From: Jaapia argillacea MUCL 33604 | Taxonomy: Eukaryota; Basidiomycota; Agaricomycetes; Jaapiales; Jaapiaceae | Length of the DNA: 64,000 nt | Direction of reading: 5' to 3' | Assembly (NCBI GenBank): GCA_000697665.1 | Contig: KL197744.1 | Location: forward strand, 241,090-305,089 | Shown: in pieces, positions 47,801 through 59,185 of the stretch | How positions within the stretch are numbered: the stretch's first letter is position 1 | How the letters are laid out: every line of letters begins with the position of its first letter | Notes under the pieces: model-generated | Databases searched by the model: none | Told to the model about the DNA's origin: nothing | What the model saw: the letters and a program-made list of their open reading frames with translations, nothing else | Position numbers and translations under genes: made by a program

Positions 47801-49129
47801 CTACACCTCAACACCCAACACACCCCAAATAACCCTCCCAATAACACCAACCCCATCGTTCCTCCACCCCTCACCCACTCTCCTCCTAGCATCTTCCGTA
47901 GTCGGTTTATCCAAGACGCCTACGAATTCATGTCAACGGGGAGTGATTGGGGAGGAGGAGAAGGTAGACGGACCGACTGAAGCCCTAGCTTCGATTATAT
48001 GCTCCACGATCCCATCCGTAAACTCTGGATGACCTTGTAGTGTCAGGATCTGGATATCGTTCAGAGATCGACGTGGGGACGTGTCCGACTTGGATGTCCC
48101 GTTCGTCAACGCTCTAGTGTTCCCATTCGCCGAGGCTCCAGAGTTCCCTTTCTCCATCGACCCTCCAGACTCCTCCCGCACCAAAGCGGTCCCACCCTCT
48201 CTACGATAAAAAAGCACCATCCCCTGATTAGGCGTCAACCCAGTCGAGCCAATCGCTTCAAAATGCGGTGGGACACTCGGTACGTGATCTCTATGAAATT
48301 GTTCAATATTCTATCGTCGCCACAGATCAAGTCAACGCCAACATCAACTTAAAGAGCAACGAAAACACTCACAAACCTCCCCACCCCAAAAACCTCCCTC
48401 CCTACATCCGAAAGGTCAACACTCGTAGGTCCCACCTCCCATCTCCCACTGTTTGGGACGCAAGTGCCGGAGAGGGCACGGGCGATTATTTGGTGGCCGA
48501 AACATATTCCTGAGGGGAGGTACAAGAGGTAAGCACGGGATAAGAACCACAAGTGGTTGGGAAGGGAAGGGAGGGACGTACCGATTAGTTTAATAGCCGG
48601 TTTCGTCTTCGCTATCGTACCCACATAATCAATCAAAGCATTAATCCAATCGACATTCTCATATGCAGACGCAGCTGTACGTTCCAAACATCAGCTCCAA
48701 CCCCCTTCAACCCCCCAAAGAAAAGCACTCACCACTTCCGGAAATCAGGATCCCTTTATACCGATCCACTTCGTCTTCAGAAGGGTATTCACCATCAAAA
48801 ACGTTATAGGCGTCCAACACGAACGGCCCTGCGTCCTCTTCTAGATCGAGGGAAGGACGGGATGGACTGGGTGTTTTCAAAATACTTTTCAAGCCTTCTT
48901 CATTTGGTTCTTGGGTAGGGACTTCGAGGATCGGTCTCTCCACTCTAGGTTCCTCCACCGCGGTCCCAACCTCCGGTTCCCTAGTCCTAACGACGGAAGG
49001 TTTGTGGGGGAAGGGGTAGGAATCGGATAAGAGTTTATGGAATATTGTATGGTATGTTCCGTGATTGGAGAGGACGGAGGGGATGGGGGTGTCGCAGACT
49101 AGCAGGGCTAGGGGGGTTGGTGGCGACAT
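47801..49129 (-). CDS. Class-I glutamine amidotransferase, gene 2 (tandem paralogue)
   Basis: Five exons on the minus strand: 49129-48733, 48674-48582, 48509-48373, 48310-47974 and 47919-47801. They give 360 residues. Exons 2, 3 and 5 have exactly the lengths of gene 1 (93, 137 and 119 bases), which supports both models. Cys166 lies in GICFGHQI, and His303 and Glu305 in LQGHPEF. The protein should hydrolyse glutamine or gamma-glutamyl compounds like gene 1. Exon 1 lacks the Pro-rich insert and instead has an acidic linker (about residues 50-100). Exon 4 has its own Gly/Ser/Asn-rich insert. The ATG at 49129 is followed by the same LALLVCDTPIPSVLSN start as gene 1. About 390 bases separate it from gene 1. 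Confidence 0.88.
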
Positions 49130-49499
49130 GAGGTGGCTCGATGAGAATTTGGCGTGTAGAATTTAGAATGGGTGTCGTCGATTAGAATTTAGATGGTTTG
49201 TCGTCGATCGGAGACGTGTGTGCTCGATCACAAGGAACTATCGTCAAAGATTGGGATCAGAAACGCCAGGAACTTGGGGTTCGATGAGAGGTGTTGAAGA
49301 CCTGAAGCCGCAAGGCCTGTGATTGTTGGTGGAAAAGTGGAGAGGGAGGAGGTGGGAGGAGTACATGACGGTGGGTGTGGGATAACTTGAGTGCGAGATG
49401 ACGAAGATTCTGGGGTTGATAAGATATCCCATTGTTATTTTCGGCTAACCTGATACGGAGGATATCCGTCCGGTGGGATGAGCTGATAAGGATCTGTTC

Positions 49500-50119
49500 C
49501 GTTGGCGACGAGGAGAAAGTTAGGTTCAACACCTTCAGTGCTTCTGATGTAGCACCCGTGGGAATTTCGTGCTTGACCACGTTCACCTCCGTCCTCCTCC
49601 TTCTCCTCTGCACCTCCGCCCTATCCTGCACCTTCTTCCCAGCCACACCCCGCCATCTCTCCAAAGACCTAAGGCATCTGCACCAAACCTCCTCCCACCT
49701 CCTAACCCCCATCCTCCACCCCTCCCCCTCCCTCCCCCTCCCTCCCCCACCTCACCCAAAACAAACCATGCATCCTAACATACACCTACGCCCCATGGAA
49801 CAACCACGCGCGATTCTTCATATACACACGTGCTGCTCTCCAATCCCTCACTGATCAGTACGAGCGAGATATTGTGGAAGGGAGACTGGGAGTACTGGCG
49901 ATTGAGGTGGATTATACACCGTGGGAGGGGGATGAGGTTTGGGAGGTTGTGGAGGGGGGCGCTTATTGGAGCTCGGTTGCGCTGGTTAGGAATTTGGGAG
50001 GGGTGAGGGAGGGGGTTGAGTTTGTTGGACATACGGAGGAGGATGTGAAGGAGGCTGTTGGAAAGTGTCTGGCTGCGTTTGAAGTGGTTCGTTACATAGC
50101 GTTAGTCGAGTCGAGTTGA
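49500..50119 (+). pseudogene. Unrecognised gene, copy II
   Basis: The plus strand encodes a hydrophobic Leu-rich stretch (FTSVLLLLLCTSALSC), a His/Pro/Ser-rich part and, in a second frame from about 49780, TYTYAPWNNHARFFIYT. GRLGVLAIEVDYTP, EVWEVVEGGAYWSS and FVGHTEEDVKEAV follow, to the stop near 50119. Copy I keeps both parts in one frame on either side of its insertion. Here a longer CCCTCC tract around 49725-49750 (ten extra bases) shifts the frame. No good ATG precedes the first part. It may be a decayed gene, or the tract may be removed by splicing or misread. I recognise no domain. Confidence 0.45.
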
Positions 50120-50899
50120 AGATGTGGGGGTTAAATTGGGATGATGGATGGTACCAAAAGCTCGTTCTATGCGTTCCTTACTCGACGCTAGATTTATCTT
50201 AATGTCTGATTCAGTCTTTCAGAAACCAGGTCGTCAAAAATCTTATTCACTGTTCGCCGACCGGTACCGACAACGGAAATCAATCTTCTTGCACTTGGAT
50301 GCTTTGTGACTCAGGTATGAACCCATCCCATTCTCATTCCTGTCTGGAATTCATTTTGTGGATCGATTTAGAGTTTCAGAGATCGACGACCTTATGACCA
50401 TGTATCCATAGATGTTCGGGTTCTCTGCGGGGTTCGGGCTCGTCGCCTTACGTTGCTAGATGTGCTGGGAGCAGGCCTGGATGATTGTGGGGCCCTTGGA
50501 TCAATACTTGAATGGGAGTCATCCCGACGCCCCCAAAGACATGGGATATTCGTTGAATTATATGACATGGACAGTTGGTCTGTCGTCTAGAGCGATCCAT
50601 TCAAGGGTTTTCTCGTCCCCAGTGATCATGACCCCACTCTTAGTACAGAGCCCATCATGCCATTCCATTCCATGAGCGCTGACAGGGACTGGTTTGTACA
50701 TTATCTGTAGTGCGAGAGGGTTATATGATGGCATGCCCACCGAGGTCTGGGACGGGCTGGTATGGACGTACGTGAAGTTGAAGGTTTAAATATGATTCCG
50801 GGATCAAGTCCGAGGGCCGAGCATGAACGAAGCAATCAAGGGTGAGGAATTCGGAACGGTGGTTCAGGACGAAGCGAGGTGGTAGTTTCCAAGACTACA

Positions 50900-51717
50900 T
50901 AGTGTGGACATGGAGAGGTGAGAGTGTGATCATGAGTCGTCGAATCATTGAGCACACCACGCTGACCCACGATGGGGAGAAAGGTTGTCTGATGTCGCCA
51001 AGCTCCTCCGAGGCGGGCGCAGAGGCCTGCGAGATCGCTCCTTACCCTCTGACCACGAGAACGACAGTGTTATTTGGCCATCGAGCGACCTCTGATTTGC
51101 CCAAGCAATGAAAGTCATCGAACGACGGGGTCTACTTGTACAGCAACGAGTTGACCATTCGTGTGGGTGAACGACGATCTGAGGTCTCACCGCGTAGTAG
51201 ATCTCCTGATATAGCGCATGGCAACGTGGCTGGAATGTTGCGAAAGGATCGCTGTGGCAAGTTCTATGGTAAGAGGAGACGCTCGGGCCACGATTAGAAT
51301 CGACAAGTCCATCCATTCTTCGCATTCTGGGTGTTTCTGGAAGTTCCAGTTCATTAATATTCTCCTTTGTGGATTGATGTAAGTTGAAGGGGCGGGTCGA
51401 ACACACCGTTCGAGTGGGGATTCCAGGAGACTCTGTGGAGACCCCGGTGACTGATGTAACTCACGTTAGAGTGGAAGCTTGTAGTATGCACGGCTTAGCA
51501 GCAGTGGTAGATATAGGGAAGCAAGACTCCCGGCCTTCAGGAATGGGGAGGACCAAATGGATGACAAAAGTGGGACAGCGCAAAGTTCAAAGCAAAGCAA
51601 AGAACCCGAAACGGAGACCCCCTCCCACACCCGGCTGCGCTGCACGCGGTCACAACTCAACCCACTGGCAGTCGGTCTTCAACCACACTCCCTTGATCCC
51701 CCCCTTTTCTCGCCACC
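50900..51717. other. Intergenic, no gene supported
   Basis: Open frames on both strands are short and lack recognisable domains. The last 100 bases are the probable promoter and 5' leader of the SNARE gene. Confidence 0.5.
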
Positions 51718-52713
51718 ATGTCCCTAGCCAAGTTGACATCCCTCTCAACTTCAACTCTGTCTTTGCTTCTCGAACGGCAACGACTCCAAACACTATCGCC
51801 TCCCACGTCCCAAACAAAGTCACTCCACCATGACCAGATAACACGAAATTTACGACAGTTACGAGCGGGTGTGTTATTGATGGAGGATAAAGATGGGAGG
51901 ACGGAAGCTGTGAAGTTGTTGAGGAGTCAGTATGGTCGTATGAGGGGGATGTTGGGTCCTGAAGCGGAAGGTGTGGAGGGTATGGAGAGGTGTGTTTTTT
52001 GTTTTTGTTTTTTGACTTTGGTCTTGGATGCGTGCTGAAATGGGGGTAAAATGGTGGTTTAGTTTGCAGGAAGAGTTGCCTGCTCCTTCGTCGAACAGTG
52101 CTTCATCATCGCGGTCCCGGTCAGCCTCTCCCGTCCCTCAACGGCAGCAACCTACCAATGTCAATGTCCAATTTGCTCCTTATAAGGACGACCCGGAAGC
52201 CGGTCCTAGCTATGAAGATGAAGACCATGATCCGGGAGTTCTCTTGCAGACGCAGAAACGTATGATGGACGGTATGTACTCCTCCCCCCTCTTCCCATCC
52301 CATCTTAAACCAAGCCTGACCAACCCCCTTCCTTCAAACGATAGAACAAGATGCCCACCTCGACAACCTCTCACGATCAGTGAATCGCCAACGAGATATT
52401 TCTTTACATATCAACTCCGAGCTGGACGTGCATACCGGTTTGCTGGAGGAATTGGATCATGATTTGGATCATACGGAGGGGAGGTTAAGTGGGGCTAGGA
52501 AGAGGTTAGATAAATTCGCTCGTGGGATTCGAGGGAATGGTAGGTTTCTCTTTTCTTCGTGTCGTGCCCTGCAGTTTGGTGTATGCCCTGCAGCTTAGTG
52601 TATGGCCTTCAAGAGCTGACGATCTTCTCTTCCATGATATACCAGGTTCAACTGCCACTATTGCCATATTGATTCTCGTACTCCTGATATTGATTATTGT
52701 GTTCAAGACATAG
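51718..52713 (+). CDS. Qc-SNARE of the syntaxin-8/Syn8 type
   Basis: Four exons: 51718-51989, 52063-52271, 52345-52539 and 52646-52713. They give 247 residues. The start ATG sits in a good context (CACCATGTC). The N-terminal part (1-90) is helical and precedes a Ser-rich linker. The SNARE motif spans about 161-225 (EQDAHLDNLSRSVNRQRDIS onward) and aligns without gaps to syntaxin 8. A 16-20 residue membrane anchor (ATIAILILVLLILIIVF) ends the protein with two or three residues on the lumen side. It should act in fusion of endosomal or vacuolar membranes by forming a four-helix bundle with partner SNAREs. The residue aligned with the zero-layer glutamine of syntaxin 8 (ELDEQ) is His190 (ELDVH). 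Exon 2 uses an AG ahead of a closer, out-of-frame CAG. Confidence 0.88.
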
Positions 52714-53100
52714 CGCGGGTTGGACTTTTGTTCATATCGTGGAGGGTGTTCAATGTGTTGACTAATCCATACATATCGGAGCCGTGTGTATTTATCTGGA
52801 TTGCTACCTTATATCTCATCTACTCGAGGCGGTTCGACGGTCATTTCTTCGTCTGTTCATTTCGGACTATACTTTGTGTTTTGGCGTGTGGAGGACAACT
52901 CTGTTGCCGCCCTGCGTCACCACTACATGCGGTACTGGGTTGTGAGCTGGTCGGGACCGAGTGTGATATCTTTCAGGTTGTCAAATCTCCGAGCAACTTG
53001 ATCTGGCGAGTCGTTAAGACCCTAAGCCAAACTTGCCTACTACCCCTCTACACGACGTAAACGAGTGGTCTTCAAGTTGTGGCGGTAATATCTGATCGAC
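52714..53100. other. Intergenic (3' region of the SNARE, 5' region of the kinase)
   Basis: No coding feature is supported. The 390 bases must hold the terminator of the SNARE gene and the promoter of the SRPK-like gene. Confidence 0.6.
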
Positions 53101-54717
53101 ATGTCACAGCCCGCCGAGTCTCTTTCAAGCTACCATCCCGGTGGGCATCACCCAGTCCACCTAGGCGACACCTTTCATGACGGAAAGTATACAATACTAC
53201 ACAAGCTGGGCTATGGTGCCTATGCCACCGTCTGGCTTGCTCGAGATCATTCGAGAGAACCTCCGTATGCATTTCTCGCACTTCTTAATTCCATTCCCAA
53301 GTTCAAAGTCAACTCGTTGTTCGACAGGCAGTGTGTCGCTCTCAAGTGCACTGTTGCACGACCAGTGTCTCAAGAAAGCAACGAGATCAAAATTCTCGAT
53401 TACCTCCAAGGCCTTCTCTGTCCAACTTCACCCCCCAATCCCTCCACCTCATCACCTCCTGGATCCGAGAAAGTATTGGGTCTCTTAGACCACTTCATCA
53501 TTTCAGGTCCCAACGGAGTTCACGACGTCCTCGTACTTGAGATAGTAGGTCCGTCTCCTAATGAGTTGCGCGAAGGCAATTCGGATGGAGAGTTATTCGT
53601 TTGGTTACACGCAAGGGAAATATCGAAGCAAGTTGCTATGGGGTTGACCTATTTGCATGAATGTGAGATCGTGCACGGGGGTCAGTCGTTTCGTTTCGCT
53701 AGGTAACGCCTTCTCTGGCTGACGTTAGTTTTGGAATCAGATTTACACCCGAATAACATCGCTTTTGCCATACCTGAATTGGTACTGATGCCAGGGGCAG
53801 AACTGTTAGATTTTTTGGGTAAACCTTTGATTTCCGAATCGGAAATCCCGGATGGTCAGGAAGAGACGACGAAAGATGCGCTGTCACACCCCAGATATCG
53901 TGTAGCTCCTACTTCGTTCAAGGATTATATGATCAAAGTCATCCGACGAGATCCATCCAAGCTTCCTTGGGCTGTTAAAATTATCGACTTTGGGGGTGGT
54001 AAGTAGTCTTACCATTTTTTTGTACCCCCACTTCGTTGTCGCTGATTGTAAGCTAGCTTTCTTCACTCGCAAAGTTCCAAACGAAAACCACGCCCCTCTA
54101 TCCTTCCGCGCGCCAGAATTGGTATTCAACACGCTCTCCGGCGGAACCGTTGAGCGAGATTGGGCTGGTCCGATGATAGACGTATGGGCGCTTGGGTGTT
54201 TCGCAAGTGTTCTCCTCATATCTCCTGAATGCGATAACTCGACGCAAACTCATTAAGAATTTTCGCCTTGTAGATCTACGAGATAGTAACGCAAGACTCG
54301 TTGATAACGACATACATGGACGACTCGAGCGAGGTTAACTGGATTTGTGGCCAGTACATCAAGAAAGTAGGTGCCCTCCCAGAGAGATGGCAACCCTTTT
54401 GGTCTCCGGAGGATGGGAAAGGTACACTCATAGTCCTCTTCATCATTTCTCATCCAACTTACAAGCCTCGATTCTCTCCAGTTCCCAAAACCAAATCACT
54501 CAAACGTTATCTCAAGTCCCCGTACCTTGAAACCTATAGAGAGTTAACGGGAGACGATATGGACGACCTCCATAACCTCTTACGGAAATTGCTTGGTCTT
54601 GATCCTACTCGTAGGGCCGAGGTTTCGAATATCCTCCAGCATCGGTGGCTCAAGGATAAACCAACGATATCGCCGGCGGCCTTGCGGCGCTGGAAGGATG
54701 ACAATGATTCGGGCTAG
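53101..54717 (+). CDS. SRPK-like serine/threonine kinase
   Basis: Six exons: 53101-53264, 53328-53680, 53741-53998, 54057-54202, 54274-54421 and 54482-54717. They give 434 residues. Landmarks: glycine loop LGYGAYATVWLA (36-47), ATP-binding Lys61 (CVALK), the long insert-bearing N lobe, catalytic loop HGDLHPNNIAF (171-181), DFG at 255-257, RAPELVF, and DVWALGCFIYEI in helix F. The C lobe ends with GLDPTRRAEVSNILQHRWL. This matches the SR-protein kinase group, which phosphorylates splicing factors, though many mushroom members have unknown targets. The fourth intron (54203-54273) starts with GCAAGT, a GC-AG intron; only this choice joins LGCF to IYEI in frame. The third exon uses the CAG at 53738-53740, which restores the HGDLHPNN motif. 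Confidence 0.9.
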
Positions 54718-57623
54718 TACTGTAGTCGTCTCTGTCGTCCCCCGGCTTTTGTATGGCAGAAGGGTGTCTGAATCCCATAGCGCACATGCCGCGCCTCTCC
54801 GCTCTGTTCGTAATATTTCATCATTGCACTTGGTTTCACTGCCTCAGTCGTGTACTCGGCAGGCCAACTGGATCCATTTCCGAGCAGTTCTTCTATACAG
54901 TGAACGACAGGAACATTTCGGATCCAAAACGTACATTTACCCACAGGCTTACTTTACACCGCGGTTACAGCGCGTTTCATTAACATGCGGAAAGCTCTTT
55001 CGAGTCTCCTCGGTCACTTTCGACGTCCTGACATCACCAGGCTTCCAGGAGGGAGCCGGCAATGCGGCTGGTGGGGCTCAGAGCCCATTTACGCCATATT
55101 TTGATGGATTTTTTAGGTCCCGCGCCCTCGTTGTCAAGCAACAGGTGCGTTGAACGTCCACAAGAGACCATTCTGCACCACATGGCCCCGCAGATGGGAT
55201 AACTGAAGGACGGCATGAGCTCTGCTGGCTTGCGGCAGGCCTCGAGCAGATTTTCGTCTTTCCGTATATTTATGAAAAGCGCTATAACCAAATTCGCCAA
55301 ATCGGCGTCAAAATGGGAGATGGCGTGCGAACTGTCCGGTTGATGTCCAGGTGATGAAGCGTGTAACGGGTCCACCGAGTGTCCGGCTTCTTGACACTTG
55401 TTGGGGGCATTTCTGAACATCCGTTTGACATCCAGGATTTGCCTGGGCAAATGTTGGGTGAACATTCTGAATAAAATCCCATTTATTTTGTGATTATTCT
55501 CGCTAGCAACCATACAGAGGGGAGAGAGGCAGGAAATAGCATTCATGTTGAGAGTAAAGAGTGACATGGGAGAGGGTATTATAATAGGAGAGGTCACTAC
55601 GGAAGGGTGCCAGTCGGCGACTGAAGTACCTGGCCAAATGAGGAAGTGAGATAAAAGACAGGTGGCCCGGCTCGGTCCCAGCAATGTAAACTGTGGTTCG
55701 GTGAAAGGGTGTATTGTGGGTTTGCGAACTTCGAATGGAACGGGAGGTAGTGGTGTGGGGGCTCCAGCAACGGATTAAAAAAGTCACGTCGAGTCGGGTG
55801 GTGTGCTAATTGAGGTGAGGGGGTCCGAAGAATGGACTTGATGATCATGGAGGCAACGCCGTTGGGTCATGGCGAGCAAGGGGAGGACAGACGGCGTCGA
55901 CGTTGAAGTTCAAAAGTGGTTGAAAAAAATTGAAACCCCGCCCCAAGTACAACCATCCGGAATTACCCAATTTGGCAAGTCTTATCTTCCTCGCTCGAAG
56001 CCCAAGTCCCTCATCTTGTTGGGCAACAATCACCCAACACTTCCCCATTTCGTTTCAAGGCTTGGGAGGGTTACCTTATGGATATATGAATATATTTTCT
56101 GAATCAATTTGATACTTGTGCAAGCTTTTGGCAAGGGATCCCTCAACAGCCACGGCTAACCCCAGATGTCATTCGAACGTCCAGGAGTTGCTTCCATTGC
56201 CCTCCGCCGTATTTCCCCTAAAATGACACTACACTCCCAGTTTAGCGTGGGGTCAAAAATAGGTTTTCCGCCCAAGCCTTGGCCAACCTTGGGAAAAGGT
56301 CCGAAAACATGGAAATACGAAAATCAATCCAGGTTTAGCAAACCCCAATGTTGTGGCAAGGTTTGGGGGGTCAGATCTTTGTGACCTTGCAGCTCCAAGG
56401 CCGTAGTGTCGTTTGCACAAGGTTCTCTCAGAGTTTGAATGGTGGTTGATAACCCATTTCACACATCCCCATTCAAGTGCTATGATATGGGTAAAGGCGA
56501 TATATTTGAGCAATTCTGATGAGATTTACATTCAACCATAATTACAGACATGATAAACAACTACGGAAGAATGGAGGAGGGTGCGAGGACAGGATGAGGG
56601 GGGCTTTAGTGAGAGCAGTGGGTGGGCTGCAAATGAGTGGGGTCTCAAATTTGTCACGAGGGCAGACGAGAACAGACAGGCGGCGAAGAGGCACCAAGGA
56701 ATAGAAATACAGGAAATCGGGTGGTGTTGTGGCAAGCCGAAGCAACACTGGTATCCAGAGAGCATGGGGAGGGGCAGGTCTTGCGGCGAGCACCCGGTTT
56801 TGTGGTCTCATCTTGTTGGTTCAGCTTCTCTGGGCTTCTGTGAGGGAGGTAGTTGACGAGCGAGGAAACAAGGCCAGATTGGGAGGCCAGGGGCATTCGG
56901 ATTCCAGGTGGCCAGTCCGTCGGGTGAAGCAGGAGGAGTCCAACTCCCAGAGTTTCGCAGATGAATTCTTCATAATGGTTCTTGCCTGGTCCGGGGGAGG
57001 TGGGCAAGACGGCGATGATTTGGGGGATCGTGTGGCCCATCAGTTTTCAGTGCAGTGAGGACAGCCCTTTCGGGATTGTGAGTTCAAGCCAGAGTGAGCG
57101 GGGCGACGAAGGGCAAACTCAAACACAAGGCAAACACGTTGAGAATATGTTGAGAAGGAAATGCAGTTCAACCAAAATTGCTGTTGAACTGAATTTGAAA
57201 CTCCAGCGGCATACCCCATGCTGTCCCGCAAGCCGTTCACCGCAGAAATGCACAAGTTCGACGGTCTGTTTGGGCAGCTAATTGCAAGCCCATCCAACTC
57301 CCTTAGATACATACAAGATGGATAGAAGGACGTAAATCAAGACTATTGTAAATTTTCCAGAGAGGTTAGCTTCGAAAGAATGGCCTGCAGCCATCAAGTT
57401 TCGATGCACACCCTATGAGATCTGCTTAAGCTTACCAGCAAACCTTGGGGCAAGCTTTCTCGAGCCCGACGATAAGCTGCCCTTAGCTCGAAATAAAGGT
57501 TACCCCGAAAATGTCTCAATAGCCCCAAAAAAGGGTTGCAGCAACGTGACAGATCGAGACTATTGTGACACTTCCACAGAAGGCATCAAGAATCCCAGGC
57601 CCAGTTGGTGGTGTAGTTAGGTG
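54718..57623. other. Long stretch without a supported gene
   Basis: The longest open frame is 55684-55034 on the minus strand (216 codons), but its composition and lack of domains look like chance. I recognise no protein, RNA gene or repeat end. The region may hold decayed elements. Confidence 0.5.
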
Positions 57624-57920
57624 TTAAATGGATAACCCCCGACGGCGACCAACATTATGTCCAAATGTGGCTCCGTTGTCACCGATCGGTGTCTCAAAAT
57701 GGGGTTTTACACGTGGTATCCATTTCAAAACGATTTCCCGCCCGTGGTGTACATGGGACACATAACCAATCGGCACGCAATCACAAGGACCACTACAAAG
57801 AACCGGCGTTGCAGCAGGGCATTTCTTTGTGCAAGGCGGCCCTACAGTCATGTATGGAGAAGCACTTGTTCCGGCGATGAAAGCAACAAGGAGAAGGACA
57901 GCGGTTGTCAAGAATTTCAT
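57624..57920 (-). CDS. Small secreted cysteine-containing protein
   Basis: A 98-residue minus-strand frame starts at the ATG 57920. Residues 1-20 form a clear signal peptide (MKFLTTAVLLLVAFIAGTSA). After it comes a short cysteine cluster, GPPCTKKCPAATPVLC followed by SGPCDCVPIGY. Five cysteines in about 20 residues suggest a compact disulfide-bonded fold. The C-terminal half after CVPIGY looks less protein-like, and a splice donor (GGTTATGT) lies there, so the end of the gene model is unsure. Secreted proteins of this size are common in fungi and include effectors and defence peptides, but I recognise no family. Confidence 0.6.
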   Translation of the reverse strand: MKFLTTAVLLLVAFIAGTSASPYMTVGPPCTKKCPAATPVLCSGPCDCVPIGYVSHVHHGREIVLKWIPRVKPHFETPIGDNGATFGHNVGRRRGLSI

Positions 57921-58890
57921 GTTGCGTACTGGACACTAGCGGAAATGTGAGTATGTGGGGAGTAGATGGATTGCGGTGAACACTCACAGGATGTAGGACA
58001 AATGTCAGAGGAGCCACGATTTCGCAGGGAAGGCAGAGACGAAAAGGGCGAGCTTGGAAGAAAAATGCAGGTCAGGAGGGGCCTCATGCCGAGCGGGAGA
58101 CAGTACCCACCAATGTTTTTCGGGGTGTAATGGGTGGCACCGTACTAATCCTCCCTTCACCGTTTATCCTACAAAGATCCTAACGTTAAGGTTAGACGTC
58201 TCGTAAACCACGGAAGGAAGTATTTGATCCCGTGTTCTGTCACCACGTCTGACGCCTTGCAAAGGGCGACCCTTGGAGCGGAGAAACACATACCGTCAGT
58301 GGTCATTGACTCCGCCTGATCCTTCGTACCAGCCTGGCATATACAAACGGCAACGCCTTGATAAATGACCATCACGGGAAATGGTTACATGACACAATGC
58401 AAGGAATATGGAATGGGACTGGTAAAGATGCGAATACAATAGTACGGCCCTCTGGGCAACCTGGTCACCCTCATATTGGCATTCAGCGTACAAAATCTCT
58501 ACCATATTTTGAGACTCGCTCTCTGTCGACACCAACACACCCCATATTACATTTTTAACTGCCATTTGACTGACTCCGAAAGAACAAATGCAATCATCAC
58601 CATAATTAACAGCAAGAACCTCACCAGAGATGAACCCACAAGTTCTCTTGAAGGCCTGGCATAGAAGGGATGGACGCTGTCCAGTTGGGCAGCCAGCATT
58701 GTGTGCATCTGGCTACATATCAGCGCCTATGTGGGATGCAGGTGGCTGAGGCAAAGAATGAGCTCGAGGCAGCATCAGAGAACATTGATGCTGCATTCAG
58801 CCTACTCTCCAAAAGACAAGTGAGTCTCATTGGAGAGACTCTTGGTAAAATCCAACATTGAATATGAGTATGTGCTGGAAGGGCAGAGAT
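57921..58890. other. Stretch without a supported gene
   Basis: Short open frames only. The stretch 58670-58861 (plus) encodes a heptad-like peptide, AEAKNELEAASENIDAAF, which could be a coiled-coil fragment. There is no clear gene structure around it. Confidence 0.4.
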
Positions 58891-59185
58891 AGGAATCCAT
58901 TTACGGTTGCCCAGTCGTGCACTTATCGGATACCACAGCCGATGTTTTGCACATGATACACGCCCTCCATAATAGGAGTTAAGGTAAGTAGATGGGGTGC
59001 TGATGACTTTTCTGCTGATTCAACAAAACATTGGATACTTCCGGGACAAAGACCAACATCCCATTGTTGTCATTGGTGCCATCCTCTGCCTTGGCATGAA
59101 GTACAACATCACACATTTCGTGGAGAATGCCACAGCTCGCCTACAGTTGGAATTTCCTCACTCTTTCGTGGCAGAGATTAATTGA
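58891..59185 (+). pseudogene. BTB/POZ-domain protein remnant
   Basis: The plus strand encodes ESIYGCPVVHLSDTTADVLH and then MIHALHNRS, ending in a stop near 58980. After a GTAAGT-like donor and an intron-like gap it continues as YFRDKDQHP, then VVIGAILCLGMKYNITHF and ARLQLEFPHSF to 59185. This matches the middle of the BTB domain in the large family of mushroom BTB proteins, which bind partners such as cullin-3 in ubiquitin ligases. The N-terminal part of the domain and a start are not found, and the stop interrupts the frame before the intron. I call it a truncated, dead copy. Confidence 0.65.

Larger units (their letters stand above)
45280..50900. repeat. Duplicated host block II (sister of 606-41100)
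   Basis: Block II holds amidotransferase genes 1 and 2, the unrecognised gene at 49.5-50.1 kb and flanking DNA. Block I carries the same order minus one amidotransferase gene. It is cut up by elements A, D, E, a 1.3-kb insertion and a MITE; without them it is about 4.3 kb. Block II has no transposon and is rich in CpG. Confidence 0.88.

Noticed and set aside
52028-52062. Use of the CAG just before GAAGAG as acceptor for SNARE exon 2
   Set aside because: It puts the rest of the exon out of frame; the upstream TTTAG keeps the frame and gives a continuous protein.
55034-55684. 216-codon minus-strand open frame as a host gene
   Set aside because: No recognisable domain or intron pattern, and the composition looks like chance.
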